From Dictyoglomota bacterium (GTDB lineage Bacteria; Dictyoglomota; Dictyoglomia; Dictyoglomales; Dictyoglomaceae): a DNA stretch of 64,000 nucleotides. The notes beneath the pieces are model-generated. The model saw only the letters and a list, made by a program, of their open reading frames with translations, made no database searches and was not told where the DNA came from. Where the stretch lies: assembly GCA_029776735.1 (NCBI GenBank), contig JAKOUL010000011.1:17063-81062 (forward strand), given 5' to 3'. Shown piece after piece: positions 25,468 through 35,296 of this stretch (positions are counted from its first letter, which is position 1; every line of letters starts with the position of its first letter). A program made the translations under genes and the position numbers.

Positions 25468-27795
25468 ATGTCTGATACTATTAAAATCCTTAAAGGACTC
25501 AGGGGAATCTTAGAAAAAGAGATCTCCTCTAATTACTCTGATAAAAGTGTTAAGTATGGTCTTGAAAAAACTATTTCTGTGGCTATCTCTCAATTTCCAA
25601 TTTGGAATGGTTTTTGGACCTACAAAGTTTTGGAGTATATAAAAGATTATTCTAATAAAGATATTAGTGAAAGAAAGAAAAGTATAGATAAAATATACGA
25701 AATAGTTCTAAATGCGTTAGATTTTTATTCTTCTACAGACTTCTGGGATAAGCCTGTCCAATATGTGAAGGGTGTAGGACCAAAAAGAGCTGAGCTTCTT
25801 AAAAAACTTGGAGTGGAAAATTTATATGATCTTATCACTTATTATCCGAGAGATTATGATGACAGGTCAAAACTGAAAAAGATTTCAGATTTGAGATTTG
25901 AGGAAAAAGTTACCTTAAAGGTTAAAATACTAAATTATGAAGAAGCTAAAACTTTATATAGAAAAATTCCTATTTTAAGAGCTAAAATAGCTGATGAAAC
26001 AGGAGTAGCATATGCAGTTTGGTATAACCAAAGATATATAAAAAAGACACTTCCTCCTGGCACTTTTGTGCTTATTTCAGGTATCCCCAAGAAAGTTTCA
26101 GGGTGCTTTCAATTTGAAAATCCAGAATATGAAACTTTTGAGGATGATGAAAAAGAATTTTTACATGTGGGAAGAATTGTACCTCTTTATTCACTGACCT
26201 TAGGACTTACACAAAAAACTTTAAGGCAGATAATATATGACACGCTTACTATGTATGCAATGTTTTTAGAAGATCCTCTCCCCAAAGCCTTAAAAGAGAA
26301 ATATAAGTTAATGGATAAACCTATAAGTATTTGGGAGAAGCATTTTCCCATATCTTTTTTAACTATGGGGAGTGCTACTAAAAGGCTTGTGTTTGAGGAA
26401 TTATTATTTCTTCAGCTTTCTCTTGTAGAAAAGAAGAAAGAGATTGAGCTTTTATCGGCTCCGGTATTTAAAACAGGTGATTTAGTGGATAAATTTATTC
26501 ATAACTTGCCTTTTAGTTTAACAAAAGCTCAAGAAAGGGTATGGGAAGAGATAATAAATGATTTATCTTCAGGAAAGCCTATGCATAGGCTCTTACAAGG
26601 AGATGTGGGTTCTGGTAAGACTATAATAGCAGCTCTCTCTGTAATTTTAGCCTACGAAAATGGATATCAATCTGCTTTTATGGTTCCCACAGAAATATTG
26701 GCAGAACAACATTATACCAAACTTAAAGAATTATTTGAGCCTTTGGGTATCAAAGTTGGATTTTTAACTGGGAGTCTTAGTAAAAAGGAGAAAGATAGAA
26801 TTTATTTAGATTTAGCAGAAGGAAAACTTTTTGTTGTTATTGGCACACACGCACTTATCCAAGAAGATGTGACTTTCAAGAAATTAGGACTTGTAATAAT
26901 AGATGAACAGCATAGATTTGGAGTTATACAGAGATCAGTTCTTGGGAAAAAAGGAGAAAATCCACATCTTTTAGTGATGACTGCAACTCCAATTCCTCGG
27001 ACTCTTGCCCTTACCGTCTACGGCGAACTTGATGTATCAGTAATTGATGAGCTTCCACCTGGGAGAAAGCCTGTAACTACATATCTTGTTTCAAAATCTG
27101 AGAGGAAAAAAATTTATTCTCTTGTGGCAAAAGAAGTGGAACAAGGGAAACAAGCCTTTGTGGTATGTCCACTTATTGAGGAGTCAGAAAAGCTTGAGGC
27201 AGAATCAGCCAAGAAGTTATATGAGACACTACAGAAAGAGTTTCCTCATATAAAGATGGGACTTATCCATGGACTTATTCCCAAGGAAGAAAGAGATCAG
27301 GTAATGGAAAAGTTTAGAGAGGGAAATATAAAAATTTTAGTTGCTACAACGGTTATAGAAGTGGGAGTTGATGTTCCAAATGCGTCTATAATGGTTATTG
27401 AAGATGCAGAACGTTTTGGACTTGCTCAGCTACACCAGCTTAGGGGAAGGGTAGGAAGGGGAAGTATACAATCTTATTGTTTTTTAATTGCAAATCTACG
27501 GAGCAAAGAAATAAGAGAAAGACTTGAGATTTTAGTAGAGACTAATGATGGCTTTAAGATAGCTAATAAAGATTTAGAGATTAGAGGACCGGGAGAATTT
27601 TTTGGAACTAAACAACATGGTATTTTTGATGTAAAACTTGTGGATTTTACAAGAGATATGAGACTTTTAGAGATAACAAGAAAAGAAGCTTTTGAATTAA
27701 TCAACGGGAAATATCTGGAAGCTTCTGAAAGCTTACTATTAGACAAATGGCTTGAAAGAAGTGTAAGAGAAACGGAGAAAGAAATTGTCATCTGA
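25468..27795 (+). CDS. recG: ATP-dependent DNA helicase RecG
   Basis: 775 aa superfamily 2 helicase that remodels stalled forks and Holliday junctions. An N-terminal helical extension (about 1-85) precedes the wedge domain with VQYVKGVGPKRAELLKKLGV and LYDLITYYPRDYDDRS. Motor motifs: Walker A in HRLLQGDVGSGKTIIAALS, motif Ia MVPTEILAEQH, DEQH in LVIIDEQHRFGV, TATPIPRTLALTVYG, then ATTVIEVGVDVPNASIM and QLHQLRGRVGRG. FFGTKQHGIFD is the RecG C-terminal signature. TTG at 25465 is an alternative start immediately before the ATG. Confidence 0.96.
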   Translation: MSDTIKILKGLRGILEKEISSNYSDKSVKYGLEKTISVAISQFPIWNGFWTYKVLEYIKDYSNKDISERKKSIDKIYEIVLNALDFYSSTDFWDKPVQYVKGVGPKRAELLKKLGVENLYDLITYYPRDYDDRSKLKKISDLRFEEKVTLKVKILNYEEAKTLYRKIPILRAKIADETGVAYAVWYNQRYIKKTLPPGTFVLISGIPKKVSGCFQFENPEYETFEDDEKEFLHVGRIVPLYSLTLGLTQKTLRQIIYDTLTMYAMFLEDPLPKALKEKYKLMDKPISIWEKHFPISFLTMGSATKRLVFEELLFLQLSLVEKKKEIELLSAPVFKTGDLVDKFIHNLPFSLTKAQERVWEEIINDLSSGKPMHRLLQGDVGSGKTIIAALSVILAYENGYQSAFMVPTEILAEQHYTKLKELFEPLGIKVGFLTGSLSKKEKDRIYLDLAEGKLFVVIGTHALIQEDVTFKKLGLVIIDEQHRFGVIQRSVLGKKGENPHLLVMTATPIPRTLALTVYGELDVSVIDELPPGRKPVTTYLVSKSERKKIYSLVAKEVEQGKQAFVVCPLIEESEKLEAESAKKLYETLQKEFPHIKMGLIHGLIPKEERDQVMEKFREGNIKILVATTVIEVGVDVPNASIMVIEDAERFGLAQLHQLRGRVGRGSIQSYCFLIANLRSKEIRERLEILVETNDGFKIANKDLEIRGPGEFFGTKQHGIFDVKLVDFTRDMRLLEITRKEAFELINGKYLEASESLLLDKWLERSVRETEKEIVI

Positions 27796-28351
27796 AATTA
27801 GAATTTCAGGTGGATTTTTAAAAGGAGAGAGTATTAATGTTCTTAGAAAAGGTTCCTATAGGATTACTATGGAACAGGCGAGAAAATCTCTATTTGATAC
27901 CTTAGGAGATAAGGTATCAAATAGTATTTTTATGGATCTTTTTGCAGGTTCAGGAATTGTAGGTATAGAAGCCTTAAGTTATGGAGCTGAAAAGGTAGTT
28001 TTTGTAGAGAAGTACCCTCTTGCTATTATGATGATTAGAAAAAATTTAAAAAAGCTTAGTTTGGAAGAAAAAACAGAAGTCTTTTGTCAAGATGTGTTTA
28101 TGTTTTTAAGAAAAAATCCAGTTTATAAATTTGATATAATATTTGCAGATCCTCCGTATGATATAGAAAAAAATATTAATAATATTGTAAAATATGTAAG
28201 TGATAATTTTTGGCTTAAGGAAAATGGAATACTTATAATAGAGCATCATAAGAAGACTGTTTTAGAAGAAAGTTTTGAAGATTTGAAACTTGTGCATGAG
28301 AAGAGAATAGGAGAAACTTCTTTTAGTTATTTTTCTTATAAAGGAGAATAA
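27785..28351 (+). CDS. rsmD: 16S rRNA (guanine-966-N2)-methyltransferase RsmD
   Basis: 188 aa from a TTG start that overlaps recG by 11 bases. It begins IRISGGFLKGESI, compares to RIIGGxxKGxxL in RsmD, and shows the SAM motif FMDLFAGSGIVGIEALSYGA and catalytic DPPY in IIFADPPYD. RsmD methylates G966 of 16S rRNA. It is followed by coaD, the usual rsmD-coaD order. Confidence 0.93.
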   Translation: MSSEIRISGGFLKGESINVLRKGSYRITMEQARKSLFDTLGDKVSNSIFMDLFAGSGIVGIEALSYGAEKVVFVEKYPLAIMMIRKNLKKLSLEEKTEVFCQDVFMFLRKNPVYKFDIIFADPPYDIEKNINNIVKYVSDNFWLKENGILIIEHHKKTVLEESFEDLKLVHEKRIGETSFSYFSYKGE

Positions 28352-28356
28352 AAAAC

Positions 28357-28842
28357 ATGATAAGAGCAGTGTATCCGGGTAGTTTTGATCCGGTAACTAA
28401 TGGACATGTTGATATAATCCAGCGTGGTACTAAAATATATGATGAGATAATAGTATTGGTAGCTGAAAACGCCTCAAAAGCCCCTTTTTTTTCTTTAGAA
28501 GAAAGATTAGAAATGCTTAAAGAAAGTATAAAAGACATTCCAAATGTAAAATTGGATTCTTTCAGCGGTCTTCTTGTAAATTATTTAAAAAGAATTGATG
28601 TAAAAATTATAATAAGAGGTCTTAGGGCAGTATCTGATTTTGAGTATGAATTTCAGCAAGCTTTAACAAACAAAAATTTGTATCCTGAATGTGAAACAGT
28701 ATTTTTGGTAAGTGATATTAGATATACCTTTTTAAGTTCAAGTATGGTGAAGGAGATTGTAAGGTTTGGAGGTCGTGTGGAAGACTTTGTGCCAGATATT
28801 GTAGCAAAAAAATTGTATGAAAAGTTTAATATCAGAAAGTAG
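28357..28842 (+). CDS. coaD: Phosphopantetheine adenylyltransferase
   Basis: 161 aa, exact family length. It makes dephospho-CoA from 4'-phosphopantetheine and ATP. The nucleotidyltransferase TxGH motif is in AVYPGSFDPVTNGHVDIIQR; IIIRGLRAVSDFEYEFQQAL and FLSSSMVKEIVRFGG (the ISSTxVR equivalent) complete the active site. Confidence 0.96.
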   Translation: MIRAVYPGSFDPVTNGHVDIIQRGTKIYDEIIVLVAENASKAPFFSLEERLEMLKESIKDIPNVKLDSFSGLLVNYLKRIDVKIIIRGLRAVSDFEYEFQQALTNKNLYPECETVFLVSDIRYTFLSSSMVKEIVRFGGRVEDFVPDIVAKKLYEKFNIRK

Positions 28843-28850
28843 GGGAGGCT

Positions 28851-29288
28851 ATGGAAAAAACTTTCATCACTTTAGACAAATTAAAAGAGATTTTAGAGGG
28901 GGCTTTTACTATTCCTGTTTTTAGAAAAATTGTTGTGGATAAGGATAAAATAATGGAAATTTTATATGAACTTGAAAAGAGTATTCCTGAAGAATTTTTA
29001 GAAGCAAAAAGAATATTAGAGAATAGGGAGAAAATAATTAAAAGTACTAATATAGAAGCGGAACATATCTTAGAACAAGCTAAAGATAAAGCACAATTAT
29101 TGATTTCTCAAGATAATATTACTTTAGAAGCTCAAAGAAAAGCAGAAGAGATATTAAAAGATGCTAAAGAAGAGTCAGAAGAAATAAAAAAAGAAATGAA
29201 GCTTTATGTAGATGAGTTACTAAATAAGATAGAAGAATTGTTAAAAAAGGAAATGGAATTAATAGAAAAGTGCAGATCCGCGTTATAG
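28851..29288 (+). CDS. Coiled-coil protein of unknown function
   Basis: 145 aa. The N-terminal about 50 residues (FRKIVVDKDKIMEILYELEK) may form a small helical domain; residues about 55-143 are a long charged helix rich in Glu, Lys and Ala (AQRKAEEILKDAKEESEEIK), likely a coiled coil. Similar small ATPase-subunit-like or DivIVA-like proteins often sit beside coaD in thermophilic Firmicutes, from memory. No catalytic motif is seen. It overlaps the next gene by 19 bases, suggesting the two products are made together. Confidence 0.7.
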   Translation: MEKTFITLDKLKEILEGAFTIPVFRKIVVDKDKIMEILYELEKSIPEEFLEAKRILENREKIIKSTNIEAEHILEQAKDKAQLLISQDNITLEAQRKAEEILKDAKEESEEIKKEMKLYVDELLNKIEELLKKEMELIEKCRSAL

Positions 29289-29878
29289 TGATTATACTTA
29301 TAGCAATTCTTATTTTTGAATTTTTGTCTTCTTGTTTTCTTTATTTTGAACAAGGAAAAGTATTAAATGTAAGAGATCTCTTTGAAAATTTACCTTCTGA
29401 TTTTCCACCTAATTTTTACATTTTCCTATTAAAGGGAGAAAGACCTCATTTTTTCAATCTCCCTATCTTATTATTGGAGAAGAAACTTGTAAGGAAAAAG
29501 GATGTTTCCTTTGAAAGGATCTCAGATTTTTATGGCTTTTCAATTAAAAAAACAATGCTTTTATATGGTAAATCGGATATTTTATCTCTTTATTTAGCTT
29601 TTTATGCTTATAAAGAAAGAATTTCTATCCCAAAAAGTTTGAAGATAGGTATAATAGGAGATGTCTCTAAAGACGGTAAAATAATTCCAGTTTTAGGAAT
29701 AGATCAAAAAGTAATGATGGCAGAAAAAGAAGGTATAAAAATATTATTTATACCTTATCAAAATTATGAGACTCTTTTTGATAAAAAAATTTTTTTGATT
29801 ATCCCTTTAATTACTTTAGATGATGGCATAAAAAATTTAGAGAAGTTTGTTTTACCTAATGTTGGAAATATTTACTGA
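29270..29878 (+). CDS. Membrane-anchored Lon-like (S16) peptidase domain protein, short YlbL-like form
   Basis: 202 aa from a GTG start. One N-terminal membrane segment (about 3-26), a short linker, then an S16 fold. LYGKSDILSLYLAFYAYKE aligns with the GPSAG helix of Lon and keeps its serine (Ser102); SLKIGIIGDVSKDGKIIPVL then GIDQKVMMAEKEGIKILFIP matches the TGEITLxGxVLPVGGIxEKLLAA region with the catalytic lysine (Lys147). The Ser-Lys spacing of 45 is close to the 43 of E. coli Lon. Bacillus YlbL, also near coaD, has a PDZ domain between the anchor and the peptidase; here there is no room for one. Peptidase activity is inferred. Confidence 0.72.
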   Translation: MQIRVIVIILIAILIFEFLSSCFLYFEQGKVLNVRDLFENLPSDFPPNFYIFLLKGERPHFFNLPILLLEKKLVRKKDVSFERISDFYGFSIKKTMLLYGKSDILSLYLAFYAYKERISIPKSLKIGIIGDVSKDGKIIPVLGIDQKVMMAEKEGIKILFIPYQNYETLFDKKIFLIIPLITLDDGIKNLEKFVLPNVGNIY

Positions 29879-29891
29879 TCTGTGATAAAAT
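29862..29891 (+). promoter_or_regulatory. Probable promoter of rpsO-pnp
   Basis: TTGGAA (29862-29867), 18 bases, TAAAAT (29886-29891) with an upstream TGA giving an extended -10. It lies over the last codons of the S16-like gene. The predicted transcript start near 29898 falls at the foot of the leader hairpin. Confidence 0.5.
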
Positions 29892-29899
29892 ATAAGCAA

Positions 29900-29938
29900 C
29901 CTATAGTGATGGTTTACCATCGCTATAGGCGATTTTTT
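29900..29938 (+). terminator. Hairpin plus U-run between the S16-like gene and rpsO (terminator or rpsO leader element)
   Basis: Arms CCTATAGTGATGG (29900-29912) and CCATCGCTATAGG (29917-29929) form a 13-bp stem with one T-G wobble and a TTTA loop, then CGA and TTTTTT (29933-29938). It can end the upstream operon. If the promoter at 29862 is real, the hairpin instead sits at the very start of the rpsO mRNA. No other promoter is visible between it and rpsO. Confidence 0.72.
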
Positions 29939-29960
29939 GAGACAAAAGAGGAGGTAGAAG

Positions 29961-30230
29961 ATGTCATTAACGAAAGAAGAAAAAAAGGAGATCATTGAAA
30001 AATTTAAAATCAATGAAAATGATTCTGGATCTCCAGAGGTGCAGATTGCTTTGCTTACAGTAAAAATTAATAAGCTAACAGAGCATCTTAAAGTTCATAA
30101 AAAAGATTTTCATTCAAGAGTAGGATTATTGAAGATGATTGGAAGAAGGAGAAAACTCTTAAAATATCTTCAGGAAAAAGATTTTGAAAGATATAAAAAA
30201 CTGATACAAGAGCTTGGATTAAGGAAATAG
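29961..30230 (+). CDS. rpsO: 30S ribosomal protein S15
   Basis: 89 aa, exact S15 length. The sequence shows [39 protein letters not shown] and [15 protein letters not shown], the 16S rRNA-binding core. It is preceded by GAGGAGG. S15 binds early to the central domain of 16S rRNA and commonly represses its own mRNA. It is followed 6 bases later by pnp, a widely conserved pair. Confidence 0.98.
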   Translation: MSLTKEEKKEIIEKFKINENDSGSPEVQIALLTVKINKLTEHLKVHKKDFHSRVGLLKMIGRRRKLLKYLQEKDFERYKKLIQELGLRK

Positions 30231-30236
30231 TAAATT

Positions 30237-32318
30237 ATGCGGGAAGTATATAGCTTTTCAGAAAATTATGCAGGAAAAACTTTAAAAATAGATATAGGTA
30301 AAGTAGCTTGGCAAGCAACAGGATCTGTGCTCGTGCAGTACGGAGAAACAGTAGTTTTAGTAACAGTGGTAGCCTCGGAAGATAGTAAGGAAGATGTAGA
30401 TTTTTTCCCTCTTACTGTTGAATATGTAGAAAGGCTGTATGCTGCTGGAAAGATTCCAGGTGGATTTTTTAAAAGAGAGGGTAAACCTACAGAACCTGAG
30501 ATTCTTTTGGCACGTTTAATTGATCGTCCTCTAAGACCTCTTTTTTCTAAGGATTTTAGAAAGGAAGTTCAAGTAATTATTACAGTACTTGCTTACGATC
30601 AAGAAACCCCTACAGATATACCTTCTATTATTGGTGCTTCTTGTGCAATAATGCTTGCAGGTCTTCCCTTTAAAGGTCCTGTTGGAGCAGCAAGAGTAGG
30701 CTGGGATGGGCAAGAATGGTATATAAATCCTCCTGTAACTTTTTCTCAAAATTTATTTCTTGATCTGGTAATAGCAGGCACTAAAGATGCTGTCCTTATG
30801 ATGGAAGGAGATGGGAAAGAGGTTCCTGAGGATATCTTCTTGGAAGGTGTAATGAAAGGGCAAGAAGCTCTTCAAGAATCTATTAGACTGCAAGAGGAAA
30901 TTTTATCAGCTCTAAATCCTATACCTTTTCCTTATAAACCTTTTCTAATTGATGAGAATCTTAAGAAAGATGTACTTGAATACGTAACTTTGGAAAAAAT
31001 TAAAGAGGCGATCTTTACTCCTATTAAATCCGAAAGACAAAAATCTCTTGAAGATTTAAAGAAAAAAGCTATAGAACACTTTGAACCTATTTATGGTGAA
31101 GTATCTTCTCAAATAGCTGAAATTATTGATGAAGAGGCAAAAAGTATATTAAAGAAGGTTATATTGGAAGAAAAGCAAAGAGTAGATGGAAGAAAACTTA
31201 ATGAGTTACGACCTATAAGTTGCGAAGTAGGGGTTCTTCCAAGAGTACATGGATCAGCAATATTTCAAAGAGGTGAGACTCAAGTTCTTTCAGTGGTAAC
31301 ATTGGGATCAGGAGAGGAACAAATAATTGAAAGTGTTATTGAAAATGAGCCTAAGAGATATATACATCATTATAACTTTCCACCGTTTTCAGTGGGTGAA
31401 GCAAAGCCATTACGTGGACCTAAAAGAAGAGAAATTGGACATGGAGCTTTAGCAGAACGTGCATTACTTCCTTTAATCCCTAAAGAGGAAGATTTTCCTT
31501 ACACTATTAGGGTAGTCTCTGAAGTATTAAGCTCCAATGGTTCTACCTCTATGGCAAGTGTGTGTGGAAGTAGTCTCTCCTTAATGGATGCAGGAGTACC
31601 TATTAAGACTCATGCTGCAGGTGTAGCAATGGGTTTAATAAAAGAAGGAGATAACTTTGAAGTTCTTACAGATATTCAAGGGTTGGAAGATGCATTAGGA
31701 GGAATGGATTTTAAAATTGCTGGCACTAAAAATGGAATCACTGCAATTCAATTAGATATTAAAGTAGATGGTCTATCATATGAAATTATTGAGAGAACTC
31801 TTAAACAGGCTAAAGAAGCAAGGTCTCAAATACTTGGAATTATGGAAAAAGTTATTCCTTCTCCACGCCCGGAGGTCTCGCCATATGCACCCCGGATGAT
31901 GGTGCTTGAGATTAACTCTAATAAGATTGGAGAATTAATTGGAGCTGGTGGTAAAAATATAAAAAAGATTACCGAAGAAACCAAATCTACAATTAATATA
32001 AAGCCGGAAGGGATTGTTTATATTGCTGCTCCTGACCAAGAATCTGCAGACAAAGCTGTAGCAATGGTGCAGAGTTTCACCAAAGATATAAAGGAAGGGG
32101 ATGTTCTCTTAGGTAAAGTAGTAAGGGTTACTGATTACGGAGTATTTGTAGAAATATTACCAGGTAAGGTTGGACTTCTTCATATTTCAAAATTTAAGAC
32201 ATCAGGAACAGGGAAGAATCAAGTAAAAGAAGAGATACATTTGGGTGATGAAATACTCATAAAGGTTGAATCTATAGATTCCTTAGGAAGGATTAATTTG
32301 ACAAGAAAAGATTTATAA
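30237..32318 (+). CDS. pnp: Polyribonucleotide nucleotidyltransferase (PNPase)
   Basis: 693 aa phosphorolytic 3'-5' exoribonuclease. Two RNase PH domains: the first shows [17 protein letters not shown] and [20 protein letters not shown]; the second shows [40 protein letters not shown], and [19 protein letters not shown] with catalytic aspartates. The KH domain has the GxxG loop in [13 protein letters not shown], and the S1 domain starts at [20 protein letters not shown]. All domains are intact. Confidence 0.98.
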   Translation: MREVYSFSENYAGKTLKIDIGKVAWQATGSVLVQYGETVVLVTVVASEDSKEDVDFFPLTVEYVERLYAAGKIPGGFFKREGKPTEPEILLARLIDRPLRPLFSKDFRKEVQVIITVLAYDQETPTDIPSIIGASCAIMLAGLPFKGPVGAARVGWDGQEWYINPPVTFSQNLFLDLVIAGTKDAVLMMEGDGKEVPEDIFLEGVMKGQEALQESIRLQEEILSALNPIPFPYKPFLIDENLKKDVLEYVTLEKIKEAIFTPIKSERQKSLEDLKKKAIEHFEPIYGEVSSQIAEIIDEEAKSILKKVILEEKQRVDGRKLNELRPISCEVGVLPRVHGSAIFQRGETQVLSVVTLGSGEEQIIESVIENEPKRYIHHYNFPPFSVGEAKPLRGPKRREIGHGALAERALLPLIPKEEDFPYTIRVVSEVLSSNGSTSMASVCGSSLSLMDAGVPIKTHAAGVAMGLIKEGDNFEVLTDIQGLEDALGGMDFKIAGTKNGITAIQLDIKVDGLSYEIIERTLKQAKEARSQILGIMEKVIPSPRPEVSPYAPRMMVLEINSNKIGELIGAGGKNIKKITEETKSTINIKPEGIVYIAAPDQESADKAVAMVQSFTKDIKEGDVLLGKVVRVTDYGVFVEILPGKVGLLHISKFKTSGTGKNQVKEEIHLGDEILIKVESIDSLGRINLTRKDL

Positions 32319-32324
32319 TGTTAG

Positions 32325-33596
32325 ATGGAAGTTAATAAGATTGATTTAGATAACGGATTGAGAATAATATATGACTTCAATCCAGGTGTAAAGACTGTAA
32401 CTATTGTTGTAGTGGTAAAGGTTGGATCAAGAGATGAAGAAAATGAAGAACATGGACTTGCTCATTTTGTAGAGCATCTTCTTTTTAAGAAAAATTCTGT
32501 AAGAAAAATTGATGATATTTACAGAGAAATAGACAAATTAGGCGGAGATTTAGATGCATTTACCACAAGGGAAGCTACTTATTTCACTCTTAAAATATTA
32601 AAAGCTTATTTTTCAGAAGGAATAAAACTTCTCAGTGATATCATATTGAGACCAGAATTTTCCGAAGAGGAAATTGAGCTTGAGAAAATGGTAGTAAAAG
32701 AAGAAATTAGGATGTATAGAGATTCCCCAGAGGATATTGTATTTGATAATTTTTTTAAAGCCTCCTGGGGTAAGCATCCTTTAGTTAGGGAGATCCTTGG
32801 AACAGAGGAATCCATATCTAATTTTTCAAAAGATTTGATTTTAAATTTTTATAGTAAGCATTATATTCCACAAAAGACTATAATTGGAGTAAGCGGAGAT
32901 ATCTTCTTAGGAAGGATGAAGGAAATCTTTGAGGAGTATTTTGGCTTTTATAATAAAGATAATATAGAGATTAATTCTAATGGGAAAATTCCCCAATTTA
33001 AGCCTAAGGTTGTTACTCAAAAGAGGAGTTTTGAACAGATTCATTTAGTTTGGGGAACCGAAGGGTATAAGATAAAGGATCCCAAAAGGGTGCCTTTATC
33101 TTTATTATCCATGTCCTTAGGAGGTGGACTAAGCTCAAGACTTTTCAAAGAGCTTAGAGAAAAAAGGGGTCTTGTTTATAATGTAGAGACTCATCTTATT
33201 TCTTTCAGAGATGCTACTCTATTTGGAATATATACGGCAACTACCCCAAAATATTTTAAAGAGACTTTCTATGCTCTTTTAGAGGAAAGAGAAAAACTTT
33301 TAAAAGATGGTATCAATAAAGAAGAGCTTGATCTTGCTAAGAAACAATGTATAAATAGCTTTCTTATGGGATTAGAGAGTCCTACTCAAAGACTTTTTTA
33401 CCTTTTGGATTCATTTCTTATCTATGGAAAGATCATCCCTTGGATTGAAAAAATAAAAAACATAAGAAAAATTCAACTGAATGAGATAGATGAGACGATT
33501 AAGGATATTTTTTCAAAGCCCTTTTCTATGTCTTTAGTAGGACCAATTAATTCAGATCTTAGAGAATTTTTAGAAGGGGGAGAAAAATATGATTAA
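32325..33596 (+). CDS. M16-family zinc metallopeptidase (processing-protease-like)
   Basis: 423 aa pitrilysin-family protein with the inverted zinc motif HxxEH in [14 protein letters not shown] and the third ligand in [14 protein letters not shown]. The second, inactive half-domain shows [20 protein letters not shown] and GLVYNVETH, the usual substrate-binding RGLVY-type motif. It is the YmxG/mlpA-type gene found between pnp and dap genes in Firmicutes. It probably degrades peptides in the cytoplasm; the physiological substrate is unknown. It overlaps dapB by 8 bases. Confidence 0.92.
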   Translation: MEVNKIDLDNGLRIIYDFNPGVKTVTIVVVVKVGSRDEENEEHGLAHFVEHLLFKKNSVRKIDDIYREIDKLGGDLDAFTTREATYFTLKILKAYFSEGIKLLSDIILRPEFSEEEIELEKMVVKEEIRMYRDSPEDIVFDNFFKASWGKHPLVREILGTEESISNFSKDLILNFYSKHYIPQKTIIGVSGDIFLGRMKEIFEEYFGFYNKDNIEINSNGKIPQFKPKVVTQKRSFEQIHLVWGTEGYKIKDPKRVPLSLLSMSLGGGLSSRLFKELREKRGLVYNVETHLISFRDATLFGIYTATTPKYFKETFYALLEEREKLLKDGINKEELDLAKKQCINSFLMGLESPTQRLFYLLDSFLIYGKIIPWIEKIKNIRKIQLNEIDETIKDIFSKPFSMSLVGPINSDLREFLEGGEKYD

Positions 33597-34395
33597 AGTC
33601 GTTTTGTTTGGAGCTTGTGGGAAAATGGGAAGAGTGATAGGGAAAGCAATAGTTGATGCGGAAGATATGAAACTTGTGGGAGCTATTGATCCAAATTTTA
33701 AAGGTGAAGCATATGAGAAAATGATAGGGACTAACAAGATAAGTATTGAAGTAAAGGAAAGTATAGATGAGCTTTCTGAGGACTTTGATGTGGGGATAGA
33801 CTTTACTGAAGTTAAAGCTGCTTATAGTAATATAAAGAAAGTTTTAGAAAAAGGGAAAAGAATGGTTGTAGGAACCACAGGACTTTCTAAAGAGATGATA
33901 GAAGAGATTAAAAACTTGACCATTAAAAAAAATACTACAACTTTAATTGCACCAAATTTTGCCCTTGGAGCTGTTTTAATGATAGAAGTTGCTAAAAAGT
34001 TAGTTAAATATTTTCCTGATGTTGAAATTATAGAATTACACCATAATGAAAAAGCGGATGCTCCCTCTGGTACAGCAATCTTAACTGCAGAAGTTTTAGC
34101 TGAAGAGATGAATAAAATGAATTTTCAACATAAGGATGCTACTAAAATTGAAAAATTACCAGGGGCAAGGGGTGGAAAAGTAGATTCTATTAATATCCAT
34201 AGTGTAAGACTCCCAGGTCTTGTAGCTCATCAAGAGATTATTTTTGGAGGAATTGGTCAAACTCTAACTATTAGACATGATACTTCAAGTAGGGAGTGCT
34301 ATATTCCAGGGGTTTTGCTTGCTGTAAGAGAGATCCTAAAAAGAAATGGATTTTTTTACGGTTTAGAGAATTTTATAGAGGAAGGGGAGGGATAA
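33589..34395 (+). CDS. dapB: 4-hydroxy-tetrahydrodipicolinate reductase
   Basis: 268 aa. The nucleotide-binding start [18 protein letters not shown] is followed by [32 protein letters not shown] and the substrate motif [16 protein letters not shown] with catalytic His and Lys. It reduces the DapA product toward lysine and diaminopimelate. [19 protein letters not shown] is the conserved C-terminal block. dapA follows 4 bases later. Confidence 0.97.
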   Translation: MIKVVLFGACGKMGRVIGKAIVDAEDMKLVGAIDPNFKGEAYEKMIGTNKISIEVKESIDELSEDFDVGIDFTEVKAAYSNIKKVLEKGKRMVVGTTGLSKEMIEEIKNLTIKKNTTTLIAPNFALGAVLMIEVAKKLVKYFPDVEIIELHHNEKADAPSGTAILTAEVLAEEMNKMNFQHKDATKIEKLPGARGGKVDSINIHSVRLPGLVAHQEIIFGGIGQTLTIRHDTSSRECYIPGVLLAVREILKRNGFFYGLENFIEEGEG

Positions 34396-34399
34396 AATT

Positions 34400-35296
34400 A
34401 TGGTACATTTTGGATCGTTAATAACTGCAATGATAACACCTTTTAATGAAGATGGGGAGATTAATTGGAAAGAAGTAGATAGAATTATAGAGAAACTTAT
34501 TGCTGACAAATCTGATAGTATTCTCGTATCTGGAACTACAGGAGAAGCTCCTACTTTATCTATTGAGGAGAAACTTGCTTTATTTGAAAGAGCTAAAAAA
34601 TTAGTAGGTGGTAGAGCTAAAATTATTGCAGGGACTACAAATTACTGTACTAAGGAATCTATAGAACTTACTAAAGAGGCAGAAAAAATTGGAGTGGATG
34701 GTATTTTGGCAACTGCTCCTTACTACAATAAGCCTCCTCAGGATGGACTATATCTACATTTTGCTAAAATAGCCTCTGAGACTAATCTTCCAATAATAAT
34801 TTATAATATTCCTTCCAGAACTGCAGTAAATATTCAACCTGAAACGTTAAAAAGACTTGCTGCAGACTGTCCCAATATTGTAGGAGTAAAAGAGGCAAGT
34901 GGAGATGTAAACCAAATTTCTAATATCAGAAGACTTTTACCAAGACCATTTTTACTATATAGTGGTGATGATTCTATGACATTACCACTTCTTAGTATAG
35001 GTGGAGATGGGATAATAAGTGTAGCTTCTCATATAGTAGGGAAAGAAATTAAAGAGATGATTGAAAGTTTCTTTAAAGGAGATATTGCTAAGGCATCGGA
35101 ATTACATCTAAAACTTTTACCTATCTTTAGAGGTCTTTTTGTTACTACAAATCCTATCCCTCTTAAAGAAGCTTTAAAGCTTTTAGGCTATAATGTAGGT
35201 AAATGTAGGCTTCCTTTAAGTCCTATAGATGCAAAAAGCAGAGATGAATTAATAAAAATTTTAAAGGAGTATGGTTTTGAGATAAATGAAGGATAA
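34400..35296 (+). CDS. dapA: 4-hydroxy-tetrahydrodipicolinate synthase
   Basis: 298 aa TIM barrel that condenses pyruvate and aspartate semialdehyde. VSGTTGEAPTLSIEEK, TAPYYNKPPQDGLYLHF, IIYNIPSRTAVNI with the catalytic tyrosine, and NIVGVKEASGDVNQI with the Schiff-base lysine are all intact. GDGIISVASHIVG and TTNPIPLKEAL are also typical. It overlaps rnj by 11 bases. Confidence 0.97.
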   Translation: MVHFGSLITAMITPFNEDGEINWKEVDRIIEKLIADKSDSILVSGTTGEAPTLSIEEKLALFERAKKLVGGRAKIIAGTTNYCTKESIELTKEAEKIGVDGILATAPYYNKPPQDGLYLHFAKIASETNLPIIIYNIPSRTAVNIQPETLKRLAADCPNIVGVKEASGDVNQISNIRRLLPRPFLLYSGDDSMTLPLLSIGGDGIISVASHIVGKEIKEMIESFFKGDIAKASELHLKLLPIFRGLFVTTNPIPLKEALKLLGYNVGKCRLPLSPIDAKSRDELIKILKEYGFEINEG

